Position numbers and translations under genes: made by a program. From NCBI GenBank assembly GCA_016715195.1, contig JADKBB010000004.1:1-64000 (forward strand): a stretch of 64,000 nt of DNA, in the 5' to 3' direction. Source of the stretch: Candidatus Villigracilis proximus. GTDB lineage: Bacteria; Chloroflexota; Anaerolineae; Anaerolineales; Villigracilaceae. This document shows positions 28,577-38,275 of the stretch, piece after piece (positions within the stretch are counted from its first letter, which is position 1; each line of letters begins with the position of its first letter). The notes below the pieces were generated by a model. The model worked only from the letters and a program-made list of their open reading frames with translations, made no database searches and was not told where the DNA came from.

Positions 28577-29605
28577 ATGTCTGAAAATATTGAAAGCACA
28601 CAACCTTCTCTACCCATCAAAGAAGATGATACACAGCCGCTTAAACCCGTGAAGAAACCCACACGCTGGAAGTCCATGCTTATTAGCATCCTCGGCTTTC
28701 TGCTGTTGATCGGGCTGGGCGCATTTGGCGGCTACTCTTCCGGCATCGGTGACCGCAAAGCGGCGGAATACGACATCGTATCAAAGCAACTCTCCGAACA
28801 ATACACATTCGCATTGGTGGATATTGAATCCGGCCGCTACGAAGCTGCGATTCAGCGCCTTGAATTCATCATTGCCAATGATCCGAGTTATCCGGGTGTA
28901 CAGCAAAAGCTGACCGAAGTATTGGTCATTAGCGTCATCCCCACTCCCACCACCACACCCACACTAACCGCCACTCCCGATTTCAGTGGCGCCGAAAGTG
29001 CCTATCAACGCTCACAACAACTTATCAACGCACAGGATTGGCCGGGCGCATTGGCCGCTCTGGATACAATCCGCAAACTGGATAACACCTACAAAACTGC
29101 GCAAGTGGACGGGATGTATTATTTCGCTCTGCGCAATTACGGTTACGCTCTGATCACCCAGCAGGGCAATCTTGAAGGCGGTATCTATCAGCTGACACTT
29201 GCCGAACGCTTTGGCCCCCTGGACAACACCGCCAATGGACTGCGCGAAGGCGCACGCATGTATATCATTGGCGCAAGTTTCTGGGAATTGGACTGGAAAC
29301 AGGCGGTTGATTATTTCTATCAAGTCGGCAACGGCTGGCCTGCCATGTGGGACGGCACAATGACCGCATCCGAACGCTTATATATCGCATCCATGCGCTA
29401 TGGTGATGATCTTTATAATCGTCAGGCGTTCTGTGAAGCCTATGACATATATAAAAGCGCTCAAGCAATTGGCAATCTGGATAGTACCGCCGCAAGAAAT
29501 TCGGCTGATGCTTTTAATCAATGCTACCCGCCCACACCCACGCTTGAGGTTTTACCCACCACCGAAGTTATCCTCCCGACCGATGTGCCTACTGTCGGCC
29601 CATAA
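28577..29605 (+). CDS. Membrane-anchored TPR-like protein
   Basis: This 342-residue protein has a Pro/Asp-rich cytoplasmic N-terminus of about 35 residues and one membrane helix (about 38-60, ending in a Gly-rich G-A-F-G-G-Y). A short helical repeat follows, then a Thr/Pro linker (P-T-P-T-T-T-P-T), then several TPR-like helical pairs, and a second Pro/Thr-rich tail at the C-terminus. No catalytic motif is seen. It probably serves as an extracytoplasmic scaffold. It is followed 3 bp later by the CopD-like gene. Confidence 0.75.
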   Translation: MSENIESTQPSLPIKEDDTQPLKPVKKPTRWKSMLISILGFLLLIGLGAFGGYSSGIGDRKAAEYDIVSKQLSEQYTFALVDIESGRYEAAIQRLEFIIANDPSYPGVQQKLTEVLVISVIPTPTTTPTLTATPDFSGAESAYQRSQQLINAQDWPGALAALDTIRKLDNTYKTAQVDGMYYFALRNYGYALITQQGNLEGGIYQLTLAERFGPLDNTANGLREGARMYIIGASFWELDWKQAVDYFYQVGNGWPAMWDGTMTASERLYIASMRYGDDLYNRQAFCEAYDIYKSAQAIGNLDSTAARNSADAFNQCYPPTPTLEVLPTTEVILPTDVPTVGP

Positions 29606-29608
29606 AAT

Positions 29609-30115
29609 ATGACAACCCCTCCCACATGGATCATGGCGCTGATTTACTGGCTGCACATGCTCGCAACCGTCGCATGGATCGGAAGCCTCGCCGCCATCAA
29701 CCTGCTCGTCCTCCCCGCATCACAGCGGACCTTGAAACTGGTCGACCAACTCAGCTTTATCGCCGCCCTGCAAAAAAGACTCGAACCGCTCGCGTGGTTC
29801 AGCATGGGATTACTATTGGTAACCGGTTTATTTCAACTAAGCACCAGCCCGCATTACGACGGCTTTCTCTCTCTCAGCACGCAATGGTCATTGTCCATTC
29901 TTATCAAACATAGTCTGGCCGCCATCATGGCAGTCGTCAGCGCCATTCAAACCTGGGAAGTATTACCCGCCATCCATCGCACATTGATGAAAAAAGAAAA
30001 TGCAGATGCCGGCGAACTGGCAAAACTTCAACGCCGCGAATTGATCCTGCTCAGGGTAAATCTAATTCTCTCAGCATTGATCCTCGGCGCAACCGCTTTT
30101 GCAAGAACATCATAA
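29609..30115 (+). CDS. CopD-like four-helix membrane protein
   Basis: This 168-residue protein has four membrane helices with polar residues typical of the CopD/YcnJ-type copper-resistance membrane domain: an N-terminal Y-W-L-H-M-L-A-T-V-A-W-I-G, and a third helix with I-L-I-K-H-S-L-A. Conserved His residues in helices 1 and 3 could bind heme or copper. The family call is tentative. It sits 3 bp after the TPR gene and ends at a strong bidirectional terminator. Confidence 0.65.
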   Translation: MTTPPTWIMALIYWLHMLATVAWIGSLAAINLLVLPASQRTLKLVDQLSFIAALQKRLEPLAWFSMGLLLVTGLFQLSTSPHYDGFLSLSTQWSLSILIKHSLAAIMAVVSAIQTWEVLPAIHRTLMKKENADAGELAKLQRRELILLRVNLILSALILGATAFARTS

Positions 30116-30120
30116 ACAAC

Positions 30121-30155
30121 AAAAAATCCGCTGTCAACAAAACAGCGGATTTTTT
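30121..30155. terminator. Bidirectional intrinsic terminator
   Basis: A perfect 14-bp stem: AAAAAATCCGCTGT (30121-30134) with ACAGCGGATTTTTT (30142-30155). It has T runs on both strands and lies between convergent CopD-like and rimO genes. Confidence 0.9.
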
Positions 30156-30230
30156 ATTTAATCTACATCCTCCCGAAAAATCATCGGGACCATGCGAGCG
30201 GAGCCGAAGAACGGTTAAATCTACCAGCCG

Positions 30231-31580
30231 TTATAACTTGATCAACGGCTGAGTCGCCAACACACCGGTTAGGTCATAAGCCATTGCGCCGCCGATTCTC
30301 ACCGGCACAATATCACCGATCTTTGCCTGTCCTTCAATGAAAACCATACCGTCAATTTCAGGCGCATCACGATAGGAACGACCAATCGAAATGCCGTTAT
30401 CAAAGCCCTCAACCAGCACATCCAAAGTCTTGCCGACATACGATTGATTGACCTGCAAAGAAATCGTCTGCTGTAATTCCATCAAACGCTCATAACGCTC
30501 CTGCTTCACTTCAGCAGGAACGGGGTCGCCCAGCGGCGCCGAAGTTGTCCCAGGTTCAAACGAAAACTGGAACGCACCCACCCGGTCAAAGCGGATCTCC
30601 TTCACAAAATCATACAAGGCTTGATATTCCTCATCCGTCTCACCCGGATAACCCACCAGAAAAGTCGTGCGAATGGAAAGATCTGAAATGGTGGCACGCA
30701 TTTTTGCCAATGTCTTATGCACCCACTCAATATTTGACGGGCGTTTCATGCGGTACAACGTATCGTGATGCGCGTGTTGCAGCGGCATATCCAGATACGG
30801 CAGAATCTGCTTGCGGGTTGCCATCACTTCGATCAGACGATCAGTCACATACCCCGGATAGGCATACATCACACGCACCCAATCCATATCCGGCACAGAA
30901 TCGGTCAACTGCTCCAGCAAAATGGCAAGACCATCTTTCATACCCAGATCATGGCCATAGTCCGTTGTATCCTGCGCGATCAACACCAATTCACGCACAC
31001 CTGAGTCGCGTAACTTACGCGCTTCATTAATGATCGATTCAACCGGACGGGAAACCGCCGTCCCCTTGATAAGCGGAATCGCGCAAAATGCACATGGGCG
31101 TCGGCAGCCATCGGCCACTTTGAGATATGCGCTCGCCCCAGCCACACTGACACGCAGCGCATTATTTTCATCCGTACCAACAGTTGCATCGTCGGGTAAA
31201 TGATAGAGCGGTTCAGGGCGCGGTCCCTTGCGCACCTCACGCACCACCTGCACAATATCCATCCAGCGGCGTGTGCCGAGAATACCATCAATGCCCTGCA
31301 CCTTCTGCGCCACTTCCACACCATAACGCTGTGTCAGACAGCCCGCCGCGATCAGCACCTGCCCGCTATGTTTTGATTTGGCAAGCTCACCCAACACACG
31401 ATAAGATTCTTCCTTCGCCGGGCCGATAAATCCGCAGGTGTTCACGATCAACACAGCGGCCTGATCGGGATCATCCATTGAAAGATAACCATCCCGCAGC
31501 AACAACTGCGCCATCGAATCAGAATCGACTGTGTTTTTTGCACAACCAAGTGAAACCAAATGAAATGTATTTTTTGACAT
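30231..31580 (-). CDS. rimO: Ribosomal protein uS12 methylthiotransferase RimO
   Basis: RimO is a radical-SAM enzyme that adds a methylthio group to an aspartate of ribosomal protein S12. The N-terminal UPF0004 domain has the auxiliary-cluster cysteines (S-L-G-C-A-K-N, N-T-C-G-F-I, A-A-G-C-L-T-Q-R). The radical-SAM loop is C-R-R-P-C-A-F-C, and a TRAM domain ends the 449-residue protein. The D-G-C-R-R-P-C-x-F-C sequence separates it from MiaB. AGGAAAA precedes the ATG. It lies 35 bp downstream of the RodZ-like gene on the same strand. Confidence 0.95.
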   Translation of the reverse strand: MSKNTFHLVSLGCAKNTVDSDSMAQLLLRDGYLSMDDPDQAAVLIVNTCGFIGPAKEESYRVLGELAKSKHSGQVLIAAGCLTQRYGVEVAQKVQGIDGILGTRRWMDIVQVVREVRKGPRPEPLYHLPDDATVGTDENNALRVSVAGASAYLKVADGCRRPCAFCAIPLIKGTAVSRPVESIINEARKLRDSGVRELVLIAQDTTDYGHDLGMKDGLAILLEQLTDSVPDMDWVRVMYAYPGYVTDRLIEVMATRKQILPYLDMPLQHAHHDTLYRMKRPSNIEWVHKTLAKMRATISDLSIRTTFLVGYPGETDEEYQALYDFVKEIRFDRVGAFQFSFEPGTTSAPLGDPVPAEVKQERYERLMELQQTISLQVNQSYVGKTLDVLVEGFDNGISIGRSYRDAPEIDGMVFIEGQAKIGDIVPVRIGGAMAYDLTGVLATQPLIKL

Positions 31581-31615
31581 CTTATTTTCCTAACTATAAA
31601 ATTATTTTACAGTCG

Positions 31616-33274
31616 CTATCCGCCAGCAGGCGGTGTAACTGTGGGGGTAAAAGTAGGTGTAGACGTGGGAGTCGCTGTATCAGTAACTGGCAATGTATTC
31701 GTCGGCGTCGGCGGAATGGTCGCAGTCGGCGTCACTACCCCCGAGATCAAATAAACTCGATTAACCACTTCCCCAATACCGCCCATCAAACCCAGATCGC
31801 GCCCGTTATATGTAACGCGCAGCGCGGCGGCATTGCCGGTCAAAATAACCACCTGATCCACCGCATCAAAAACCTTCGTCTCACGCGGTGAAATGCGTCC
31901 TTCAAACTTAATCTCTCCATCCGCTGAAACACGGATAAAAGCCCGCTCCACTGCGAAAATACTGACCACCACATTGGCATTCTCATCAGGGATCGGCAGC
32001 GCCTCCAAAGTAGTGGCGCCGTCTACCAGCGGAGTCTCGGCAGGGAAAGCAGTCAGATCCAGCGTAGCTGTTGGTGAAGGCGTACCGTCCAATATATTAA
32101 TCGCAGGCACAGTCACTTCAACATTCGACTCTTCCTGAGAATTAACCACACGCCCCACACCCCAGATCGCCAGCGCCGCCAAAATCGCGATCATCACCAT
32201 ACCGAAGATCAAATCACCTGCAATAAAACTCCGCAAAAACGGCATGGAGGTAATCACTTCTGTTTGAATTTTTTCACGCGGTGTTTCTGCGTATTTCTCA
32301 TAACGCCGCGCCTGCAGCCCATCTGCAAAACGCAGCAAAATGGTATCTGTATTCAGATCAAGAAATGTTGCGTAGTTTGCCAGCATACCGCGCGTCTGCA
32401 CCGGCGACGGTAATTTATCAAACGCACCCTCTTCCAATGCCTTAATAAAAGCCGCGCGCAATTTTGTATGACGCTCCACTTCATCAAACGTCAGGCTGAT
32501 CAACTCGCGCCGTTCGCGCAATTGCCGCCCGATCTCGGCAAAGATCACATCAGCAGGCTGGGACGGAATATTTTTCTGCGCCTCAGGTTCAACCATCACA
32601 GGGATTTCAGACTCTGGTTGTGGTTCTTTTTTTTCAAAGCGGAATCGGAAGATGGACCTGAGCTTTGAGAATAGACCCGGCTCCGCTTCATTCTTAACCT
32701 CAACCTGCTCTGCCTCAACCGGCTGAATCAGCTCTTCGGCTTTGATCTCCACCACAGGTTCCACAATCACCGGCTGTGAAATTTCTTCCACCACATCCAA
32801 AATATCTGCTTTCTTTTTCTTCCTGCCGCGCGGCTTGGGCTGTTCAACTTCAACTGCAAGCACAGCGGGCGCGGGATCTTGGGGAATCTCCACCTCAGGC
32901 GCTGACTCTGCTTTCGGACGGCGGCCCAACAATGAGCTTAAGAAAGACTGCGCCGGTTTTTCATCCTCAACTTCAACCAATGGCGGAATCTCCGTCTCAA
33001 GCAAATTCACTTGAGGCAAAGGTCCGCTGACTTCAACCGGTTGAATATTGCGTTGAATTTCAGCGATCATCTCGTCAACATTTAATTCGAGATATTCGGC
33101 ATAGTTGCGCAGAAAGCCGCGCCCCTGCGCCGCAGACGGCATGACAGAATAATCATCTGACTCCAATGCCTGCAAAAAGACAATGCGAATACGCGTGGCC
33201 GCTGACGCTTTTTCAAGTGTCAGAAAACGGGCTTCGCGTTCTTTTTTTAATTGCTGGCCTATGGATGCAAACAT
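31616..33274 (-). CDS. RodZ-like membrane protein with two HTH domains
   Basis: This 552-residue protein has two complete cytoplasmic RodZ-type helix-turn-helix domains. The first is at about residues 1-75 (I-G-Q-Q-L-K-K-E-R, F-L-Q-A-L-E, G-F-L-R-N-Y-A), the second at about 245-320 (I-G-R-Q-L-R-E-R-R, F-I-K-A-L-E, G-M-L-A-N-Y-A). An acidic linker separates them. One membrane helix (about 355-377) is followed by a beta-rich DUF4115-like extracytoplasmic domain and a Thr/Pro tail. RodZ links MreB to the wall-synthesis machinery. The start at 33274 lies 6 nt after TAAAAT. It sits downstream of rplI. Confidence 0.85.
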   Translation of the reverse strand: MFASIGQQLKKEREARFLTLEKASAATRIRIVFLQALESDDYSVMPSAAQGRGFLRNYAEYLELNVDEMIAEIQRNIQPVEVSGPLPQVNLLETEIPPLVEVEDEKPAQSFLSSLLGRRPKAESAPEVEIPQDPAPAVLAVEVEQPKPRGRKKKKADILDVVEEISQPVIVEPVVEIKAEELIQPVEAEQVEVKNEAEPGLFSKLRSIFRFRFEKKEPQPESEIPVMVEPEAQKNIPSQPADVIFAEIGRQLRERRELISLTFDEVERHTKLRAAFIKALEEGAFDKLPSPVQTRGMLANYATFLDLNTDTILLRFADGLQARRYEKYAETPREKIQTEVITSMPFLRSFIAGDLIFGMVMIAILAALAIWGVGRVVNSQEESNVEVTVPAINILDGTPSPTATLDLTAFPAETPLVDGATTLEALPIPDENANVVVSIFAVERAFIRVSADGEIKFEGRISPRETKVFDAVDQVVILTGNAAALRVTYNGRDLGLMGGIGEVVNRVYLISGVVTPTATIPPTPTNTLPVTDTATPTSTPTFTPTVTPPAGG

Positions 33275-33286
33275 GAATATATTTTA
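33275..33286 (-). promoter_or_regulatory. Possible -10 of the RodZ-like gene
   Basis: TAAAAT (33281-33286, minus strand) lies 6 nt before the ATG, with no SD. The -35 is not clear. A second TATAAT lies 12 nt further upstream. Confidence 0.4.
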
Positions 33287-33289
33287 CTG

Positions 33290-33325
33290 CCTATTATAAA
33301 CATCACCGACTTGCGCCGGTGATGT
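33290..33325 (-). terminator. Hairpin after rplI
   Basis: ACATCACCG (33300-33308) pairs with CGGTGATGT (33317-33325). The tail TTTATAAT is short, so it is a weak terminator at most. Confidence 0.5.
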
Positions 33326-33335
33326 TGTGTATTGA

Positions 33336-33893
33336 TTATTCGGCTGTGGCGGCTGGTTCTTCTGCAGCAGCTTCTTCTTTTGCCTTGCTTTTCTTTGGCT
33401 TTTCAGCGGCTTCGGGTTCGGCGTGTTCTGTTGCGCTTTCAATGCTTTCCCCTTCACGATGGACGATGATCTTGATTTCAGGAACCAGGTCCATGGTCAG
33501 GCGGATGTGAGCGACGAATTCACCGAGGTTGCGAATGGGTTGAATATCCACTTGCTGGCGTTTCACTTCAAAGCGGACTTTTTCAGTGAGCGCGCTGGCA
33601 ACATCCTGTGTAGTGATGGAGCCGTAGAGTTTGCCGGTATCGCCCGCTTTTGCAGCGAAAGTGAGGACTACGTCCTTGATCTGGTCGGCAAGACCCTTGA
33701 GTTCGTTATTTTGTGAGCTGCGACGGACTTCAGCCTGTGCCTTGATCTTCTGCACCTGCTTTAATGCGCCTTCTGTGGCGAGTACGGCCAATCCCTGAGG
33801 AATAAGGAAGTTGCGGCCATAACCATCAGCTACTTTCTTAATATCCCCGGCGCGCCCCAATTTGTAAACGTCTTTAACAAGCATGATTTTCAT
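33336..33893 (-). CDS. rplI: Large ribosomal subunit protein bL9
   Basis: bL9 binds 23S rRNA. The N-terminal domain opens with M-K-I-M-L-V-K-D-V and contains the signature G-x-x-x-x-V-x-x-G-Y-G-R-N-F-L-I-P. A long helix and the C-terminal domain follow. The 185-residue length exceeds the usual about 150 because of an Ala/Glu/Lys-rich acidic tail of some 35 residues. The start at 33893 is the family start; the frame to 33986 adds unrelated residues. Confidence 0.95.
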   Translation of the reverse strand: MKIMLVKDVYKLGRAGDIKKVADGYGRNFLIPQGLAVLATEGALKQVQKIKAQAEVRRSSQNNELKGLADQIKDVVLTFAAKAGDTGKLYGSITTQDVASALTEKVRFEVKRQQVDIQPIRNLGEFVAHIRLTMDLVPEIKIIVHREGESIESATEHAEPEAAEKPKKSKAKEEAAAEEPAATAE

Positions 33894-33979
33894 GTTCTTT
33901 AAGCCCTTTTCTATTTGAGAGTCAGAACGAAGGGTACTACGCTCTGCGGGAGAAGATTGTACCATAAAGAAATTTTTTC

Positions 33980-34014
33980 TTGTCAACGCGGGGAATTCCG
34001 ATTAAGATAAAGCC
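33980..34014 (+). promoter_or_regulatory. Leaderless promoter of the FtsB-like gene
   Basis: TTGTCA (33980-33985), 17 nt, TAAGAT (34003-34008), then 6 nt to ATG 34015. No SD is present. Confidence 0.6.
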
Positions 34015-34392
34015 ATGCCAACTCTTCCTCTTAATCTTAGACGCGCAGCGACCTTTCTGGGTGTGTTTCTCCTGATCATGGTTGTGATCGAATTCAATAC
34101 ACGCCTTGAAGAGTTAAACCGTTTAAACGATCAGCGCGAAGAAGTACGCGCTGTTGCCACACAAGCCATACAAACCCAGATGGCGTTGAAAACACAGGTG
34201 GCCTATGCCGGGTCAACTGCAGCGGTGGAGGAATGGGCGCGCACGGAAGGCCACTATGTGCAGGAAGGCGATCAACCCGTTATTCCTGTTGGGCAACCCG
34301 GCAGCGCGCCTGTGATCGTTGCCACCCCAATGCCCCTCCCCACCCCAATGCAAAACTGGGAGGTATGGTGGAAATTATTCTTCGGCAAATAA
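34015..34392 (+). CDS. Septum formation initiator (FtsB/DivIC-like) protein
   Basis: This 125-residue protein has a short basic N-terminus, one membrane helix (about 11-27), then a coiled coil (about 28-70, E-E-L-N-R-L-N-D-Q-R). A small C-terminal domain has A-V-E-E-W-A-R-T-E-G-H, and then a Pro-rich end. This is the layout of FtsB/DivIC divisome proteins, which link late cell-division proteins. It is the first gene of a plus-strand group with the GGDEF protein and lysA, divergent from rplI. Confidence 0.8.
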   Translation: MPTLPLNLRRAATFLGVFLLIMVVIEFNTRLEELNRLNDQREEVRAVATQAIQTQMALKTQVAYAGSTAAVEEWARTEGHYVQEGDQPVIPVGQPGSAPVIVATPMPLPTPMQNWEVWWKLFFGK

Positions 34393-34432
34393 AATTTCCT
34401 TTTACGGGGTCAATACATTAACTTTAATTTTC

Positions 34433-36973
34433 ATGTTGACCTTTTTACTGATCTATTCCGTTCTTCTTGGACTATTGATTGTCCTTATCGCCGGTATCGC
34501 CTATCGCGCGCTTTTTGAATGGGAAAAGCCGGGTTCGCGCACACTAGGCTTTATGATGTTATCGATGCTGGTCTGGGCGGTTTTTTATTTTCTTGAGATC
34601 GGCATCCCCTCTCTTCCGTTTAAGATCCTTTCCAGAAAAATTCTATACCTTGGAATGACCACATCTGCGCCGCTCTGGCTTGGGTTTGCTTTAAGATATA
34701 CAGGCCTGAACCCATGGTGGAAACCGCGTGGACGCATCTTTATTCTGACAATTCCCGCCGGTATTTTATTTTTACTCGGACTCTCCAACGAATCACATCA
34801 TTTGATCTGGCGCACAATGAGCCTGCCCGCGAACGGCAATTTTGGTCCGCTGCAGCTTACTTATGGGCCTGCATTCTGGTTTTATGCAATAATTTGCTAC
34901 ACGCTGATCGCAATCGGAATTCTCGTCTACCTTACCGCGTATTTGCGCTCGCCCAAGAATTTACGCAAACAAACCAGTCTGATGTTATTAGGCGGGTTTG
35001 TCACCGCAGCACCCAATATATTCTTCCTGGCTGGTATTTTTCCAAATAATATAGACCCCACTCCGCTCTCGTTCCTGCTTTCAGCGCCTTTATTTGCCGT
35101 TGCGTTGTTCCGTTTTGGTTTACTTAATCTCTTCCCAATTGCCGCGCCCATGATCATTGAAAACCTGCGCGATGCCATTCTGGTCGTAAATGAGCAGGAC
35201 ATCATCACCAACATTAACCTCGCTGGAAAAAAATGGCTGGATACAGATAAAGAAGTGATCGGTCTGTCCATCTTTGATATTCTGCCGGAGCCAGAGAAAT
35301 TCAAAACGGAATGGAATACTTTAAATACAAAAATAAAACTAAAACAAAATAAAAACGGAAGGCACGTATGGTCTGAATCCACGATCACCAAATTATACAA
35401 GGACGACAAGACCTTCCTTGGGCGCGTCCTTGTCGTCCATAACACCACACAGGAACAGGAACTGCTTGAAGAGGAATTCCGCCGCTCTGCCCAGCTTGGG
35501 CTTTTGGAAGAAGTAGGCCGGCAGATCGCTGCCAGCTTTGACGAACAGGAAATATTACAAAAAGCCATCGACGCGGTCGTCGATCGGTTTGGCTACGCAG
35601 AGGCTGCGATCTCCCTATTGGTCAACGATAATCTACTTAAAGTCACAGCGATCAATGGTTCACAGGATTTTGGATACAGACCCGGGTTTCAGCAAAAAAT
35701 GGGAGAGGGGATCATTGGGCACACAGCAAAAATGCGAACAACCTATGTAGCCAATGAAATCTTCAATGACCCTTATTATTTTTCAACCGATAAGCGCCAC
35801 GGTTCTGCAATGGGAATTGCGATCTTAAACAACAAAAACCTACTTGGGGTTTTATATATTGAAAGCGTCAGATCTAATGACTTCAGCGCGGCTGATGTTC
35901 AAACCATGGAAACCCTTGCTAATCAATTATCCGCTTCAATTCAGCGGGCAAGGCTTTATGCCAGCACACAGGAACATTTACGGGTCATGTCTGCGGTGCA
36001 ATCCATTTCAGATGTGATCTCCAACTCGCTTGAATTGGAAGTCATTTTTGAATCTGTCGTAAAAGTTCTCAAGCGTTCTTTTGGATATACCCACATCAGC
36101 ATTTACCAATTAAAGGAAGATCATCTTTATTTGGGCGCGCAGATCGGATATCCCGAAGAACTGGTGATCCATAAAATCAGCATCAAGCAGGGCGTCAGTG
36201 GAAAAACAATCGAAACCAAAAAAGCTCAATTTATCGAAGATGTAACCAAGCACTCCAATTTTTTGCGGGCAGCAAATGATGTAACAAGTGAGATCTGTGT
36301 TCCGTTACTAAAAGAAAGCACCGTACTCGGCACCTTGAATGTGGAGGGAAACGCCAGCACCCCGCTTACACAGGCAGATGTGGATATGCTCATCACCATT
36401 GCAAGTCCGATCGCGCTGGCCGTGGATAATGCCCGTCTGCACGCCCAGGTAAAAGCCATCGCCATGACAGACGCCGTCAGCGGCCTCTCGAATCGCCACG
36501 CATTTGAAGAAGCGCTCCTCGCAGAAGTACAACGCTCCATGCGCGTCAACACTCCGCTCTCGCTGATCATTTTTGATATTGATTCATTCAAAGATTACAA
36601 CGATAAATGGGGACACCCCGCAGGAGATACACGGCTTAAAGCAACTGCCAATCTCATCCGCGACAATCTAAGAAAATACGATATTGCCGCGCGCTATGGC
36701 GGCGATGAATTCGCGATCATTCTGCCAAACACAAACAAAACCGGCGCGTTGATATTTGCAAAACGTCTGTTAGCCGCAGCACAAGCCGGCGCACCTGACT
36801 CTGAAATTACAATTCAGAACAAGGGCATCTCTGGCTACACATTGAGCATCGGGGTCGCAACCTTTCCAGAAGATGCACATTCACTGACCACCCTGTTACT
36901 CGCGGCTGACCAGGCTGAATTAACAGCGAAGCGGCTCGGAAAAAATCAAATCTTTGTTGCAGGTGAAAAATAA
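34433..36973 (+). CDS. Membrane diguanylate cyclase (7TM-PAS-GAF-GAF-GGDEF)
   Basis: This 846-residue sensor is predicted to make c-di-GMP. The N-terminus has about seven to eight membrane helices (residues 1-240, histidine-kinase 7TM-like). A PAS-like domain (about 245-350), two GAF domains (about 375-530 and 545-690) and the GGDEF domain (about 690-846) follow. The active-site motif is R-Y-G-G-D-E-F, and the inhibitory I-site R-K-Y-D lies five residues upstream, so the enzyme looks active and product-inhibited. The start at 34433 (MLTFLLIYS) avoids a Pro-rich extension overlapping the FtsB-like gene. lysA begins directly after its stop. Confidence 0.92.
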   Translation: MLTFLLIYSVLLGLLIVLIAGIAYRALFEWEKPGSRTLGFMMLSMLVWAVFYFLEIGIPSLPFKILSRKILYLGMTTSAPLWLGFALRYTGLNPWWKPRGRIFILTIPAGILFLLGLSNESHHLIWRTMSLPANGNFGPLQLTYGPAFWFYAIICYTLIAIGILVYLTAYLRSPKNLRKQTSLMLLGGFVTAAPNIFFLAGIFPNNIDPTPLSFLLSAPLFAVALFRFGLLNLFPIAAPMIIENLRDAILVVNEQDIITNINLAGKKWLDTDKEVIGLSIFDILPEPEKFKTEWNTLNTKIKLKQNKNGRHVWSESTITKLYKDDKTFLGRVLVVHNTTQEQELLEEEFRRSAQLGLLEEVGRQIAASFDEQEILQKAIDAVVDRFGYAEAAISLLVNDNLLKVTAINGSQDFGYRPGFQQKMGEGIIGHTAKMRTTYVANEIFNDPYYFSTDKRHGSAMGIAILNNKNLLGVLYIESVRSNDFSAADVQTMETLANQLSASIQRARLYASTQEHLRVMSAVQSISDVISNSLELEVIFESVVKVLKRSFGYTHISIYQLKEDHLYLGAQIGYPEELVIHKISIKQGVSGKTIETKKAQFIEDVTKHSNFLRAANDVTSEICVPLLKESTVLGTLNVEGNASTPLTQADVDMLITIASPIALAVDNARLHAQVKAIAMTDAVSGLSNRHAFEEALLAEVQRSMRVNTPLSLIIFDIDSFKDYNDKWGHPAGDTRLKATANLIRDNLRKYDIAARYGGDEFAIILPNTNKTGALIFAKRLLAAAQAGAPDSEITIQNKGISGYTLSIGVATFPEDAHSLTTLLLAADQAELTAKRLGKNQIFVAGEK

Positions 36974-38275
36974 ATGAACCGTTTACAACTCTTCCCCGTC
37001 TCTGCCAAAATCGAAAATGAATCGCTGACCATTGCCGGGCATTCGATCTCAACGCTCGCGGATTCATACGGAACCCCTTTATATCTTTACGACCGTGAGA
37101 CGATGGACAACGCGGCAGGCGGATATAAATCCGCGCTCGCTTCGCACTACCCGATACCTGCTTCTGTTACCTATGCAGGAAAAGCCTACCTTTGTAAAGC
37201 CATCGCGCAATGGGTGGATTTGCATGGCCTATGGGCTGATTGCACCGGTGAAGGAGAGATTGCCATCGCCCGGGCTGGCGGCGTACCGCGTGAACATACG
37301 CTTGTGCATGGCGTGAATAAATCCACAGTGGATTTGGAATCGGCAATTCAATATGCAGGTACGATCGTTGTTGATAATTTAACAGAGCTCAAACGACTCT
37401 CAGAATTATTCGCCATGCATTCCTTAACCTTCCCTGATCTTTGGCTTCGCCTTTTACCCGGGGTTGCAGTTGAAACACATCATGCACACACACAGACCGG
37501 TCAACATGACAGCAAATTTGGCATGACCCGTGAAGAGATCATGGAAGCCGCGCAATTTTGTAAAGTGAATCACCTGCCCTTGAAAGGCATTCACTTTCAT
37601 CAAGGTTCCAACTTCCGTGATGCAAGTCCGCTCAAGGCTGCGATTGAACTGGGGCTTGATCTTGCCAAAGAAATCGGGCTGACAGATGATTGGCACTTTA
37701 GCCCGGGCGGCGGATGGGGTGTGGCCTATCACGAGGACGAACTTCCACAGCCGGATATTAATGAGTATGTGCGTGTGATCGCGGAGAATGTCATTGAAGG
37801 CTGCAAAGCACGCAACCTTGCCCTCCCCCATTTGCATTTGGAACCCGGCCGCAGTTTGGTGGCACGGGCAGGTGTTGCCATTTATAGAGTGGGTGCGGTC
37901 AAAAGACGCGGCGATAAAGTTTGGGTATTAACCGATGGCGGCATGACGGATAATCCGCGCCATGCGATGTATGGAGCGAGATACTCTTGTTTAACAGTAT
38001 CAAGCCCGAGCGCGGAAAGAAGCGAGAAGGTGTCCATTGCGGGACCTTATTGTGAGTCAGGGGATGTGGTCATCGAGGATTTGCCGATGCCAAAGATCGA
38101 ACCCGGAGCATTGATTGCCATTCCTGCTGCGGGCGCGTATCACTTGAGCATGTCGTCCAATTACAATGGCTCACGCAAGCCGGCTGTTTTGTGGCTGGAA
38201 AATGGCGCGGTCAAATTAATGCAAAGACGGGAAACCATCGAAGACCTGATGCGCCGCGACGAAAATTTATTCTAA
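36974..38275 (+). CDS. lysA: Diaminopimelate decarboxylase
   Basis: LysA is a PLP enzyme that converts meso-diaminopimelate to lysine. The 433-residue protein has the PLP lysine in Y-A-G-K-A-Y, the H-F-H-Q-G-S motif, the Gly-rich phosphate loop G-G-G-W-G and the active-site Cys in G-P-Y-C-E-S-G-D. Its ATG abuts the GGDEF stop (TAAATG), so it may be translationally coupled. Its TAA interlocks with the TAG of the convergent HD-GYP gene, leaving no terminator between them. Confidence 0.95.
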   Translation: MNRLQLFPVSAKIENESLTIAGHSISTLADSYGTPLYLYDRETMDNAAGGYKSALASHYPIPASVTYAGKAYLCKAIAQWVDLHGLWADCTGEGEIAIARAGGVPREHTLVHGVNKSTVDLESAIQYAGTIVVDNLTELKRLSELFAMHSLTFPDLWLRLLPGVAVETHHAHTQTGQHDSKFGMTREEIMEAAQFCKVNHLPLKGIHFHQGSNFRDASPLKAAIELGLDLAKEIGLTDDWHFSPGGGWGVAYHEDELPQPDINEYVRVIAENVIEGCKARNLALPHLHLEPGRSLVARAGVAIYRVGAVKRRGDKVWVLTDGGMTDNPRHAMYGARYSCLTVSSPSAERSEKVSIAGPYCESGDVVIEDLPMPKIEPGALIAIPAAGAYHLSMSSNYNGSRKPAVLWLENGAVKLMQRRETIEDLMRRDENLF

